64,000 nt of DNA, taken from the NCBI RefSeq assembly GCF_949987535.1, contig NC_080081.1, forward strand, positions 53,206,153 to 53,270,152, written 5' to 3'. Made by a program: the position numbers and the translations under genes. This document shows positions 12,410-22,109 of the stretch, in pieces (the stretch's first letter is position 1; every line of letters starts with the position of its first letter). A model generated the notes under the pieces. It saw only the letters and a list, made by a program, of their open reading frames with translations, searched no databases and was not told the origin of the DNA. This stretch comes from Balaenoptera acutorostrata. Taxonomy: Eukaryota > Chordata > Mammalia > Artiodactyla > Balaenopteridae.

Positions 12410-12685
12410 GGGAGAATGACTGTGGCTATGCCGTCTTCGATAATCTCTACTGTAAGATCTGCTACGGGATCTTCTATGGGAGCGGGACCGAGATCGTGAC
12501 CTTGTATAATGCCTTTGAGAACTTCTTCTAGATCTAGACCTAGATTCAGATCTGGACCTGGACTTTGATCTGGAACGCCTGGAATCTTCCTTGGAGCGAG
12601 ACCTTACAGGGGTATGCCTTGCAGATTTCCCAGATCCATGAGCACTTCCACTTCTGGAAGCAGAACGGGATTCCTTGGTCCATGG
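12410..12685 (-). other. TRA2B: TRA2B retrocopy: RS1-coding segment, still open but without its own ATG
   Basis: From 12673 down to 12410 the sequence encodes the 88 residues of the first Arg/Ser domain (start [10 protein letters not shown], end RHSHSHSP), in the same frame as the 188-residue ORF and without a stop. Upstream the frame closes at TGA 12686-12688, four codons before the exon junction. Visible changes from the parent are one Ala to Val and one Arg to Gln. Without an in-frame ATG upstream, RS1 would be translated only through a fusion or a non-AUG start. Confidence 0.85.
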
Positions 12686-13027
12686 TCAAATCTGTAAAAC
12701 CAGCTGGAAAAGCCCCTACACGCAAGGGAAATTTCAAGTCCACTTTCAGGGTTAGCGTAGTGCTTTCTGATTCCAGATTACTTCTTATCTTAACTTCATT
12801 TTTATTTCTTTTCTTCATTCTTCCATTTCAAATTCTGACTTCTTTCATCTTCCCCACTTCACACAAATTGCTCAATATTCTACAAGTGGGACTTCTGGTC
12901 TTATAATTAGCATGCATTCTTTCTTTTATTTTTTCAAATTTCAGCTTCACTTATTCCTGAGCTTCAAATACTCATTTATAAAACTTGTCAAATGACGACT
13001 TCCGCATTTTCCTTCTTCAACATTAAC
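12674..13027 (-). other. TRA2B: Retained TRA2B poison-exon block between coding exons
   Basis: This block of 354 nt lies exactly between CGG (codon 12, ends 13028) and GAA (codon 13, starts 12673), the exon junction of productive TRA2B mRNA. Frame 1 from codon 12 hits TGA after 26 codons (12947-12949). The minus strand is rich in GAA/AGAA motifs: clusters near 13018-13000, 12918-12905 and 12850-12800. Known biology: TRA2B protein binds GAA enhancers in alternative exon II and promotes inclusion of exons II and III, giving a non-productive mRNA. The match in position, stops and motif content makes these exons the best explanation. The II/III boundary cannot be set here. Confidence 0.85.
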
Positions 13028-13213
13028 CCGCTCGCCGTAGTTCTGCTAGCCGCTGTCGCTCATGACTTCTAGCTGCTGTTGCCGCCTGACGTGCTTCAAT
13101 CGAAGCTGCCAACCTCTTGCGCCTTCTATCTAGAGGCTCAGCCGCGGCCCCGCACCGGTTCCCGAGCCACTGAGAGGAGAAATGCTCCGCACCGCCTCCG
13201 CTCGGGCTCTAAC
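13028..13213 (-). other. TRA2B: TRA2B retrocopy: 5'UTR and first coding exon
   Basis: The first 12 codons at 13063-13028 match the parent N-terminus (MSDSG then NYGER) except that codon 6 is TAG. The leader 13064-13213 is GC- and CpG-rich and unlike the surrounding AT-rich DNA, as expected of a leader copied from a CpG-island promoter gene. The copy reaches 150 nt upstream of the ATG before the TSD, so it looks essentially full length. Confidence 0.85.
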
Positions 13214-13544
13214 CATTCTTTCCTTTTAACTTTATAGGCTCTGTGTGTGGTCAGGGAGGGTAGCAGATCCTGGCTAATTTCAATAAATCTAAAAAATGAA
13301 ATACATGATATAAAATTAGATGAAAAATGTCTAATTATATAGGAAAGGGAAACCTTGGAGAATCTAGAAATCATTAGAAATAAGATAGTGAACAACAATG
13401 TTGTTTGGCATAAAAATATTATTCAAAAGGCAGAACATTTTACAATCATAATTAAATAATAAAAATTTTTAAAAACCACATAAAAACCTAAAACTACAAG
13501 ATATACATAAATTGAGCTACTAAATGATGTATAAGACTTTTATA
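13214..13544 (+). mobile_element. Ancient L1M ORF2 relic, piece 2 of 3
   Basis: A 331-bp spacer between the TRA2B retrocopy and the full-length L1. It continues the decayed plus-strand LINE of 11131-11421 and carries the right TRA2B TSD (13214-13227) and the left L1 TSD (13533-13544). It separates two divergently oriented inserts. Confidence 0.6.
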
Positions 13545-14185
13545 GGGAACTCCCGGCTCGGGGTCTCTTCCCTCCGCCATCACGGAACTGCCCCGGAGCC
13601 CGAGGGGAGGGCGGCCTCACTGAGGCTACCGGCTCTGGAGGGGCCCCGGTGGCCGAAGCCGTGACAGTCCTGGGGACCGCGGGCCGGCCGTGTGGACGAA
13701 AGGCTCTTGGTGCTCCAGCCAGGCATCAGGGCCGTGCCTCTGAGGTGGGAGAGCCAACTTCAGAACACTGGTCCACAAGAGACCTCCCAGCTCCACGTAA
13801 TACCAAACGGCAAAAATCTCCCAGAGATCTCCATCTCAACATCAAGACCCAGCTTCACTCAACGACCAGCAAGCTACAGTGCTGGACATCCTATGCCAAA
13901 CAACTAGCTAGATAGGAACACAACCCCATCCATTGGCAGAGAGGCTGCCTAAAATCATAATAAGGCCACAGACACCACAAAATACACCACCAGATGTGGA
14001 CGTGCCCACCAGAAAGACAAGATCTAGCCTCATCCACCAGAACTCAGGCACTAGTTCCCTCCACCAGGAAGCCTACACAACCCACTGAACCAACCTTAGC
14101 CGCTGGGGACAGATACCAAAAACAACGGGAACTACGAACCTGCAGCCTGTGAAAAGGAGACCCCAAACACAGTAAGATAGGCAAA
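13545..14185 (+). promoter_or_regulatory. L1 5'UTR / internal promoter region, type A
   Basis: The first about 150 bp are GC- and CpG-rich, with a CCGCCATC motif near 13575 that holds an inverted YY1 core. The rest is a C/A-rich leader. The L1 5'UTR normally contains the pol II promoter, often with antisense activity. The far upstream part does not look like the leaders of the two minus-strand L1s in this window; similarity becomes clear only just before the ORF1 ATG ('ctgcagcctgtg'). Confidence 0.75.
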
Positions 14186-15079
14186 ATGAGACGACAGAAA
14201 AACACACAGCAGATGAAGGAGCAGGCTCAAAACACACTGGACTTAACAAATGAAGAGGAAATAGGTAGTCTACCTGAAAAAGAATTCAGAATAATGATAG
14301 TAAGGATGATCCAAAATCTTGGAAATAGAATAGACAAAATGCAAGAAACATTTAACAAGGATGTAGAAGAACTAAAGAGGAACCAAGCAATGATGAAAAA
14401 CACAATAAATGAAATTAAAAATACTCTAGATGGGATCAATAGTAGAATAACTGAGGCAGAAGAAAGGATAAGTGACCTGGAAGATAAAATGGTGGAAATA
14501 ACTACTACAGAGCAGGATAAAGAAAAAAGAATGAAAAGAACTGAGGACAGTCTCAGGGACCTCTGGGACAACATTAAACGTGCCAACATTCGAATTATAG
14601 GGGTACCAGAAGAAGAAGAGAAAAAGAAAGGGACTGAGAAAATTTTTGAAGAGATTATAGTTGAAAACTTCCCTAATATGGGAAAGGAAATAGTTAATCA
14701 AGTCCTGGAAGCACAGAGAGTCCCATACAGGATAAACCCAAGGAGGAACACGCCAAGACACATATTAATCAAACTGTCAAAAATTAAATATAAGGAAAAC
14801 ATATTAAAGGCAGCAAGGGAAAAACAACAAATAACACACAAGGGAATCCCCATAAGGTTAACATCTGATCTCTCAGCAGAAACTCTGCAAGCCAGAAGGG
14901 AGTGGCAGGATATACTTAAAGTCATGAAGGAGAAAAACCTACAACCAAGATTACTCTACCCAGCAAGGATCTCATTCAGATTCGATGGAGAAATTAAAAC
15001 CTTTACAGACAAGCAAAAGCTGAGAGAGTTCAGCACCACCAAACCAGCTTTACAACAAATGCTAAAGGAAATTCTCTAG
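14186..15079 (+). CDS. L1 ORF1 protein (RNA-binding chaperone)
   Basis: An uninterrupted 297-residue frame from ATG. ORF1p forms trimers, coats L1 RNA in cytoplasmic particles and acts as a nucleic-acid chaperone. Features: a charged N-terminus, a heptad-like coiled coil at about residues 35-115 (repeated I/L with E/K), an RRM starting near ANIRIIGVPEE (about residue 133), and a C-terminal domain with the conserved SAETLQARREW (about 230) and FTDKQKLREF (about 274) segments. It ends KEIL, a little short of the human 338-residue protein; the N-terminal MRRQ start is shared, as MKRQ, by the other two L1s here, so the start is probably right. No disabling lesion is visible. Confidence 0.8.
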   Translation: MRRQKNTQQMKEQAQNTLDLTNEEEIGSLPEKEFRIMIVRMIQNLGNRIDKMQETFNKDVEELKRNQAMMKNTINEIKNTLDGINSRITEAEERISDLEDKMVEITTTEQDKEKRMKRTEDSLRDLWDNIKRANIRIIGVPEEEEKKKGTEKIFEEIIVENFPNMGKEIVNQVLEAQRVPYRINPRRNTPRHILIKLSKIKYKENILKAAREKQQITHKGIPIRLTSDLSAETLQARREWQDILKVMKEKNLQPRLLYPARISFRFDGEIKTFTDKQKLREFSTTKPALQQMLKEIL

Positions 15080-15137
15080 GCAAGAAACACAAGAGAAGGA
15101 AAACACCTACAATAACAAACCCAATACATTTAAGAAA

Positions 15138-18100
15138 ATGGGAATAGGAACATACATATCGATAATTACCTTGAATGTAAATGGATTAAATGCTCCCACC
15201 AAAAGACACAGGCTGGCTGAATGGATACAAAAACAAGACCCATACATATGCTGTCTACAAGAGACCCACTTCAGACCTAGGGACACATACAGACTGAAAG
15301 TGAGGGGATGGAAAAAGATATTCCATGCAAATGGAAATCAAAAGAAAGCTGGAGTAGCAATTCTCATATCAGACAAAATAGACTTTAAAATAAAGACTAT
15401 TACAAGAGACAAAGAAGGACACTATATAATGATCAAGGGATCGATCCAAGAGGAAGGTATAACAATTGTAAATATTTATGCACCCAACATAGGAGCACCT
15501 CAATACATAAGGCAAATACTAACAGCCATGAAAGGGGAAATTGACAGCAACACAATCATAGTAGGGGACTTTAACACCCCACTTTCACCAATGGACAGAT
15601 CATCCAAAATGAAAATAAATAAGGAAACACAAGCTTTAAATGATACATTAAACAATATGGACTTAATTGATATTTATAGGACATTCCACCCAAAACCAAC
15701 AGAATACACATTTTTCTCAAGTGCTCATGGAACATTCTCCAGGATAGATCATATCTTGGGTCACAAATCAAGCCTTGGTAAATTTAAGAAAATTGAAATC
15801 GTATCAAGTATCTTTTCCGACCACAATGCTATGAGACTAGATATCAATTACAGGAAAAGATCTGTAAAAAATACAAACACATGGAGGCTACACAATACAT
15901 TACTTAATAACGAAGTGATTACTGAAGAAATCAAAGGGGAAATCAAAAAATACCTAGAAACAAATGACAATGGAGACACGACGACCCAAACCTATGGGAC
16001 ACAGCAAAAGCAGTGCTAAGAGGGAAGTTTATAGCAATACAAGCCTACCTCAAGAAACAGGAAACATCTCGAATAAACAACCTAACCTTGCACCTAAAGC
16101 AATGAGAGAAAGAAGAACAAAAAAACCCCAAACCCAGCAGAAGGAAAGAAATTATAAAGATCAGGTCAGAAATAAATGAAAAAGAAATGAAGGAAACAAT
16201 AGCAAAAATCAATGAAACTAAAAGCTGGTTCTTTGAGAAGATAAACAAAATTGATAAACCATTAGCCAGACTCATCAAGAGAAAAAGGGAGAAGACTCAG
16301 ATCAATAGAATTAGAAATGAAAAAGGAGAAGTAACCACTGACACTGCAGAAATACAAAAGATCATGAGAGATTACTACAAGCAACTATATGCCAATAAAA
16401 TGGACAACCTGGAAGAAATGGACAGATTCTTAGAAATGCACAAACTGCCGAGACTGAACCAGGAAGAAATAGAAAATATGAACAGACCAATCACAAGCAC
16501 TGAAATTGAAACTGTGATTAAAAACCTTCCAACAAACAAAAGCCCAGGACCAGATGGCTTCACAGGCGAATTCTATCAAACATTTAGAGAAGAGCTAACA
16601 CCTATCCTTCTCAAACTCTTCCAAAATATTGCAGAGGGAGGAACACTCCCAAACTCATTCTACGAGGCCACCATCACCCTGATACCAAAACCAGACAAAG
16701 ATGTCACAAAGAAAGAAAACTACAGGCCAATATCACTGATGAACATAGATGCAAAAATCCTCAACAAAATACTAGCAAACAGAATCCAACAGCACATTAA
16801 AATATCATACACCATGATCAAGTGGGGTTTATCCCAGGAATGCAAGGATTCTTCAATATACGCAAAACAATCAATGTGATACACCATATTAACAAATTGA
16901 AGGAGAAAAACCATATGATCATCTCAATAGATGCAGAGAAAGCTTTTGACAAAATTCACCACCCATTTATGATAAAAGCCCTGCAGAAAGTAGGCATAGA
17001 GGGAACTTTCCTCAACATAATAAAGGCCATATATGACAAACCCACAGCCAACATTGTCCTCAATGGTGAAAAACTGAAACCATTTCCACTAAGATCAGGA
17101 ACAAGACAAGGTTGCCCACTCTCACCACTATTATTCAACATAGTTCTGGAAGTCCTAGCCACAGCAATCAGAGAAGACAAAGAAATAAAAGGAATCCAAA
17201 TCGGAAAAGAAGAAGTAAAGCTGTCACTATTTGCAGATGACATGATACTATACATAGAGAATCCTAAAGATGCTACCAGAAAACTCCTAGAGCTAATCAA
17301 TGAATTTGGTAAAGTAGCAGGATACAAAATTAATGCACAGAAATCTCTTGCATTTCTATACACTAATGACGAAAAATCTGAAAGTGAAATTAAGAAAACA
17401 CTCCCATTTATCATTGCAACAAAAAGAATAAAATATCTAGGAATAAACCTACCTAAGGAGACAAAAGACCTATATGCAGAAAATTATAAGACACTGATGA
17501 AAGAAATTAAAGATGATACAAATAGATGGAGAGATATACCATGTTCCTGGATTGGAAGAATCAACATTGTGAAAATGTCTCTACTACCCAAAGCAATCTA
17601 CAGATTCAATGCAATCCCTATCAAACTACCACTGGCATTTTTCACAGAACTAGAACAAAAAATTTCACAATTTGTATGGAAACACAAAAGACCCTGAATA
17701 GCCAAAGCAATCTTGAGAACGAAAAATGGAGCTGGGGGAATCAGGCTCCCTGACTTCAGACTATATTACAAAGCTTCAGTAATCAAGACAGTTTGGTATT
17801 GGCACAAAAACAGAAATATAGATCAATGGAACAGGATAGAAAGCCCAGAGATAAACCCACACACATATGGTCAACTTATCTTTGATAAAGGAGGCAAGCA
17901 TATACAGTGGAGAAAAGACAGCCTCTTCAATAAGTGGTGCTGGGAAAATTGGACAGGAACATGTAAAAGTATGAAATTAGAACACTCCCTGACACCATGC
18001 ACAAAAATAAACTCAAAATGGATTAAAGACCTAAGTGTAAGGGCAGACACTATCAAACTCTTAGAGGAAAACATAGGCAGAACACTCTATGACATACATC

Positions 18101-18954
18101 ACAGCAAGATTCTTTTTGACCCAGCTCCCAGAGAAATGGAAATAAGTACACAAATAAACAAATGGGACCTAATGAAACTGAAAAGCTTTTGCACAGCAAA
18201 GGAAACCATAAACAAGACCAAAAGACAACCCTCAGAATGGGAGAAAATATTTGCAAATGAAGCAACTGACAAAGGATTAATCTCCAAGATTTACAAGCAG
18301 CTCATGCAGCTCAATAACAAAAAAACGAACAACCCAATCCAAAAATGGGCAGAAGATCTAAATAGACATTTCTCCAAAGAAGATATACAGATGGCCTACA
18401 GACATATGAAAGAATGCTCAACATCATTAATCATTAGAGAAATGCAAATCAAAACTACAATGAGATATCATCTCACACAGGTCAGAATGGCCATCATCAA
18501 AAAATCTAGAAACAATAAATGCTGGAGAGGGTGTGGAGGAAAGGGAACACTCTTGCACTGTTGGTGGGAATGTAAATTGATACAGCCACTATGGAGAACA
18601 GTATGGAGGGTCCTTAAAAAACTACAAATAGAACTACCATACGACCCAGCAATCCCACTACTGGGCATATACCCTGAGAAAACCATAGGTCAAAAAGAGT
18701 CATGTACCAAAATGTTCATTGCAGCTCTATTTACAATAGCCAGGACATGGAAGCAACCTAAATGTCCATCGACAGATGAATGGATAAAGAAGATGTGGCA
18801 CATATATACAATGGAATATTACTCAGCCATAAAAAGAAATGAAATGGAGGTATTTGTAATGAGTTGGATGGAGTTAGAGTCTGTCATACAGAGTGAAGTA
18901 AGTCAGAAAGAGAAAAACAAATACAGTATGCTAACACATATATATGGAATCTAA
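15138..18954 (+). pseudogene. L1 ORF2 (endonuclease-reverse transcriptase), four lesions
   Basis: Starts ATG 15138 (MGIGTYISIITLNVNG). The endonuclease domain is intact over the first roughly 240 residues, with NVNGLN, QETHF, GDFN and SDHNA catalytic motifs. The frame then shifts near 15970-15985 (stop TAA 16017-16019), near 16100-16187, and near 16800-16822. The RT core, including FADDMILY near 17227-17250, lies in the piece 16822-17697. TGA 17695-17697 comes from a CCGAA-to-CTGAA type CpG change, with the same frame resuming to the normal end at 18954. The C-terminal Cys-rich region ([18 protein letters not shown]) is preserved. The element would need helper ORF2p to move. Confidence 0.9.
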
Positions 18955-19344
18955 GGGAAAAAAAAAAAAAAAAAAAGGCCATGAAGAACCTAGTGGCAAG
19001 ACGGGAATAAAGACACAGACCTACTAGAGAATGGACTTGAGGATATGGGGAGGGGGTGGGGTGAGATGTGACAGGGTAAGAGAGTGTCATGGACATATAT
19101 ACACTACCAAATGTAAAATAGATAGCTAGTGGGAAGCAGCCGCATAGCACAGGGAGATCAGCTCGGTGCTTTGTGACCACCTAGAGGGGTGGGATGGGGA
19201 GGGTGGGAGGGAGGGAGATGCAAGAGGGAAGAGAAATGGGAACATATTGTATATGTATAACTGATTCACTTTGTTATAAAGCAGATGCTAACACACTATT
19301 GTAAGGCAATTATACTTCAATAAAGATGTTTGGAAAAAAAAAAA
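18955..19344 (+). other. L1 3'UTR and poly(A) signal
   Basis: Begins with an A-run (18959-18976), then a G-rich tract, then the block 'ttgtataactgattcactt...' shared with several truncated L1 3' ends in the window, then AATAAA at 19319 and the tail. Confidence 0.85.
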
Positions 19345-19640
19345 AAGACTTTTATAAAGAAAATTATAAAATTATAATAAAATATATAAAAGAAGATCTA
19401 TAAAAAACTGGACAAACATACCATGTTCATGGACAATACTATTCAAAAGTATGAAGATTCTAATTATCAAAATATTAATTCATAAATTTATAAATTATCA
19501 TTCAGAATATTAGCAAAATTTTCACAATACTGGATTCAAAACTAGCTAATCTGAAAATATGTATGCAAAGGAACAAAATGTACATGTCAAGAATAACCAA
19601 AGAAATATGGAATAGAATTGGCAAGACTTATAAGTAAGTG
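19345..19640 (+). mobile_element. Ancient L1M ORF2 relic, piece 3 of 3
   Basis: Right flank of the full-length L1. The text 'acataccatgttcatgga' is typical of L1 ORF2 and continues the relic seen at 13214-13544. Confidence 0.6.
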
Positions 19641-20930
19641 GATATTAAAGAGACAGAGGAGAAGATTTCTTCAGAGAAAGAGAGGGTGCTGATATAATGA
19701 GTTCCTACTTGGGGAAGAAAAATAGAAAGTGAAAATACTTCTTCCTCATATCTCAAGTTAAGTGAGGAGTTTTCAGGCCAACCACCTAGACAGCTGAAAA
19801 AGCGTTCTTTCAGGTTTGGCAATCATAGAGCCTGGTGCCTGGTTATCATTTAGAGAAGGATAAAGAAGAAAGGCTGTTGTTGAAACAGTCTTTCTAGTTG
19901 ATCGCATTCAGAGCAAGCTGTACTTATTAATGGTGGTAAAAGGATGCGTGGAGGGTCACTTGAATTTACAGAGGAAGTGAAATTCCAATAAAAGTGGAAT
20001 TCCCGACATCAATGGTCTGTAGACCCATCAGTAAAGAAAGGAGTGTAAAGCAGCCTTCCAGAAAACAGGCATCATTTGCCAAGGGGCTTCAGTCAGAAGT
20101 TACTGCAAGAGAATCTGAAAATACAAAAAAGCATACTGAAAAAGAGCAGCTAGCAACTATGCATCTGCATTTCCCAGAGGGAACAGAAGCCAGATTAAAT
20201 ATCACCGAATATGTAAAGCAGAATCCTTTTGTCTGTTAAAGACTGATTTTCAAAAAGGTTAAACATATGGCTCAAATAAATACAAAATGAACATGTGTCA
20301 AAGAAAAAGAATTTAGAAGGAAACCGTTAAGACAGTATAACCAGTTCAAAGATCATTTGAGGACTTGAGGTTTGTAGACAATATAATAAATGAATACTGA
20401 ATAAGACTGGTTACTTACAAAATTTGTTGATTTCTTATGGAACAAAAACCAGTAATTTGGAGGGTTATCTTTTCTATCAGAAAGAAAGTGTCTGCATCTC
20501 TCTTGGACAAAAATATACAATTTAACATGTAACTTCACTAATCTGGGACTTTGTTTGAAGTGAATTGGATAAAGTACAGTTCTCTGGATAATCCTCAGAT
20601 GGGCCTGTTAAACAGTGTCCTCATATGACCTTAAAGTGACATATTACCCAATTTTTAACCTTATTTCCAAGTTTGGGATAATTTTTTTAAATGTATCTTT
20701 ATTTTAAACTTCATTCATCCTGCCCAGTCTTCAAGGATTAAAAATCCACTTCTAATGACATCTCCTAACCAAGCTCCACTCTCCATGGCACACTTGCAAG
20801 CCAGAAACCAACCCCAGATGGAGGAAAAAGAGTCTATTTAATGTGAAAAATATTCAAGTCTTTTATGACCATATCACATTACACATTTTAGTTATTAATA
20901 AGAGACTGCTAAGGCTATATTGTATTTTGA
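19641..20930. other. Unassigned DNA with one lysine-rich open frame
   Basis: No named repeat. A frame with ATG at 20012 runs to a stop at 20239 (75 residues, Lys/Glu/Ser-rich, ends YVKQNPFVC). I do not recognise it, no splice or promoter context is evident, and coding status is doubtful. Confidence 0.35.
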
Positions 20931-21146
20931 AAATTTCCTAAGAGAGTGAAACTTATATGTTCTCACCAAAACAAAACACAAAAGGTAAATAAGTGAGGTG
21001 ATGGATGTGTTAATTAACTCAATGGGGGAGAATTCTTTCACAATGTATATGTACATCAAATCATCACAGTGTACACTCTAAATATCTTACAATTTTCTTT
21101 GTCGATTATACATCAGTAAGGCTGAAAAAAATAAAAGGAGACTGGT
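20931..21146 (+). mobile_element. Ancient L1M 3'UTR end
   Basis: Phrases such as 'ggtgatggatgtgttaatt' and 'aaatcatcacagtgtacac', followed by an A-rich tail, mark the 3' end of an old plus-strand L1. Confidence 0.65.
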
Positions 21147-21329
21147 TTTAAGACTAACACAAAATGCTGTGGAATGAGTCAGATTTTTTTCCCAGGACCT
21201 ATTGAAGAGACAATGGGAGAAAGAGTAGGGTTGCTTCATGAATGCTTCTAACTGAGTTCAGCTGATTTCACTGGATAGTTATATTTTCAAGAGTAGAAAT
21301 TTGTAAATAATTACCACCTTTAGGAGAAT

Positions 21330-21602
21330 GAACAAATAAATTGTGCATAATCCTACAATAAAATACATTACACGATTGAAATGAATTAACTTTAAATGCA
21401 ATGCAGTGTCCTGGACTGGATCCTGGAACAATAAAAAAAAAAAAAAAAAAACACATTAATGGGAAAAATGGCAAAATTCAAATAAAGTATGAAGTTTAGT
21501 AAATGGTAATGTTCCTATGTAGGTTTCTTGGTTTTGATAAATATTCTGTGGTAAAGTAAATTGTTAACATTAGGGGAAAATGGATAACGGGGTATGGGAG
21601 CT
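21330..21602 (+). mobile_element. Ancient L1M 3' end, left part (split)
   Basis: The text 'ctggactggatcctggaaca', 'gggaaaaatggcaaa' and 'ttgttaacattaggggaaaa' is a known old L1 3' region. It breaks off at about 21602 and resumes at about 22814 ('ggaactatccgtactat'), so an element of about 1.2 kb has split it. Confidence 0.65.
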
Positions 21603-22037
21603 GGGGTGGTTAATTTTATGGGTCAACATGACTGAACTACAGGGTGCCCAGACATGTGGTCAAACATTATTCTGGGCGTGTCTGTGAGGATGTTTCTGAA
21701 TGAGCTTAATATTTGAATTAGTAGACTAAGTAAAGCAGGTTGGCCTCCATAATCTGGATGGACCCCATTAGATCAGTTGAAGGCCTGAATAGAACAGAAA
21801 GGGTAACACTCCCATGAGTGAGAGGGAATCCCTTCTGCCTGACCTCCTTTGAGCTGAGACATCAATTTTCTCCTGTCTTCTAATTTAAACTCTAATATAG
21901 GCTCATCATGGGTCCAGAGCCAATGGACCTTCAGACTGGGACAGTGTCATAGGCTTTCTTGGGTTTCTGGCTTACACACTGAATAGCATAGGACTTACTC
22001 TCCATTACTGTGTGAGTCAATTTCTTATTAGAATAAG

Positions 22038-22080
22038 TCTCATATATATACACATATATATGTATGTATATATATATATG
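22038..22080. repeat. TA-rich microsatellite
   Basis: Alternating TA/CA/GTA simple sequence inside the old repeat. Confidence 0.85.
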
Positions 22081-22109
22081 TCTATCATAAATATCTCTTC
22101 AAGAAGGGA

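Larger units (their letters stand above)
11422..13213 (-). pseudogene. TRA2B: Processed retrocopy of TRA2B (transformer-2 beta), carrying unspliced poison-exon sequence
   Basis: An intronless minus-strand copy of the mRNA for TRA2B, an SR-like nuclear splicing activator that binds GAA-rich exonic enhancers. Order on the minus strand: 5'UTR (13213-13064), ATG and 12 codons of exon 1 (13063-13028), 354 nt of non-coding exon sequence (13027-12674), RS1-RRM-RS2 coding sequence (12673-11843), 3'UTR with AATAAA (11464-11469), and a poly(A) tail (T-run 11418-11437). TSDs are exact: CATTCTTTCCTTTT at 11408-11421 and 13214-13227. On the minus strand the cut site reads GTT/AAAAGG, close to the L1 endonuclease consensus TT/AAAA. 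The normal ATG is dead, because codon 6 is TAG (13046-13048). A 280-codon frame remains open downstream. The bases are visible directly; the gene identity rests on near-identity to human TRA2B as I know it. Confidence 0.95.
13545..19344 (+). mobile_element. Full-length L1 LINE (5.8 kb), ORF1 open, ORF2 broken
   Basis: A complete non-LTR retrotransposon: 5'UTR 13545-14185, ORF1 14186-15079, 58-nt spacer, ORF2 15138-18954, 3'UTR with AATAAA at 19319-19324, and a poly(A) tail. The TSD AAGACTTTTATA is exact at 13533-13544 and 19345-19356. It sits in an ancient L1. Only one nonsense and three frameshift lesions interrupt ORF2, so it is a relatively recent copy, but it cannot move on its own. The 3'UTR has the G-rich stretch (about 19045-19220) typical of mammalian L1. 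Confidence 0.95.

Noticed and set aside
12546..12818. 90-codon minus-strand frame beginning in the poison block and running into RS1 sequence
   Set aside because: It reads RS1 out of frame and ends at a chance stop. The ATG in good context at about 12681 (ACCATGG) is interesting as a uORF-like start but gives no known protein.
14227..18686. Several open frames of 60-150 codons antisense to the full-length L1
   Set aside because: They are shadows of the L1 ORF1 and ORF2 codon pattern; the sense frames have the conserved motifs.
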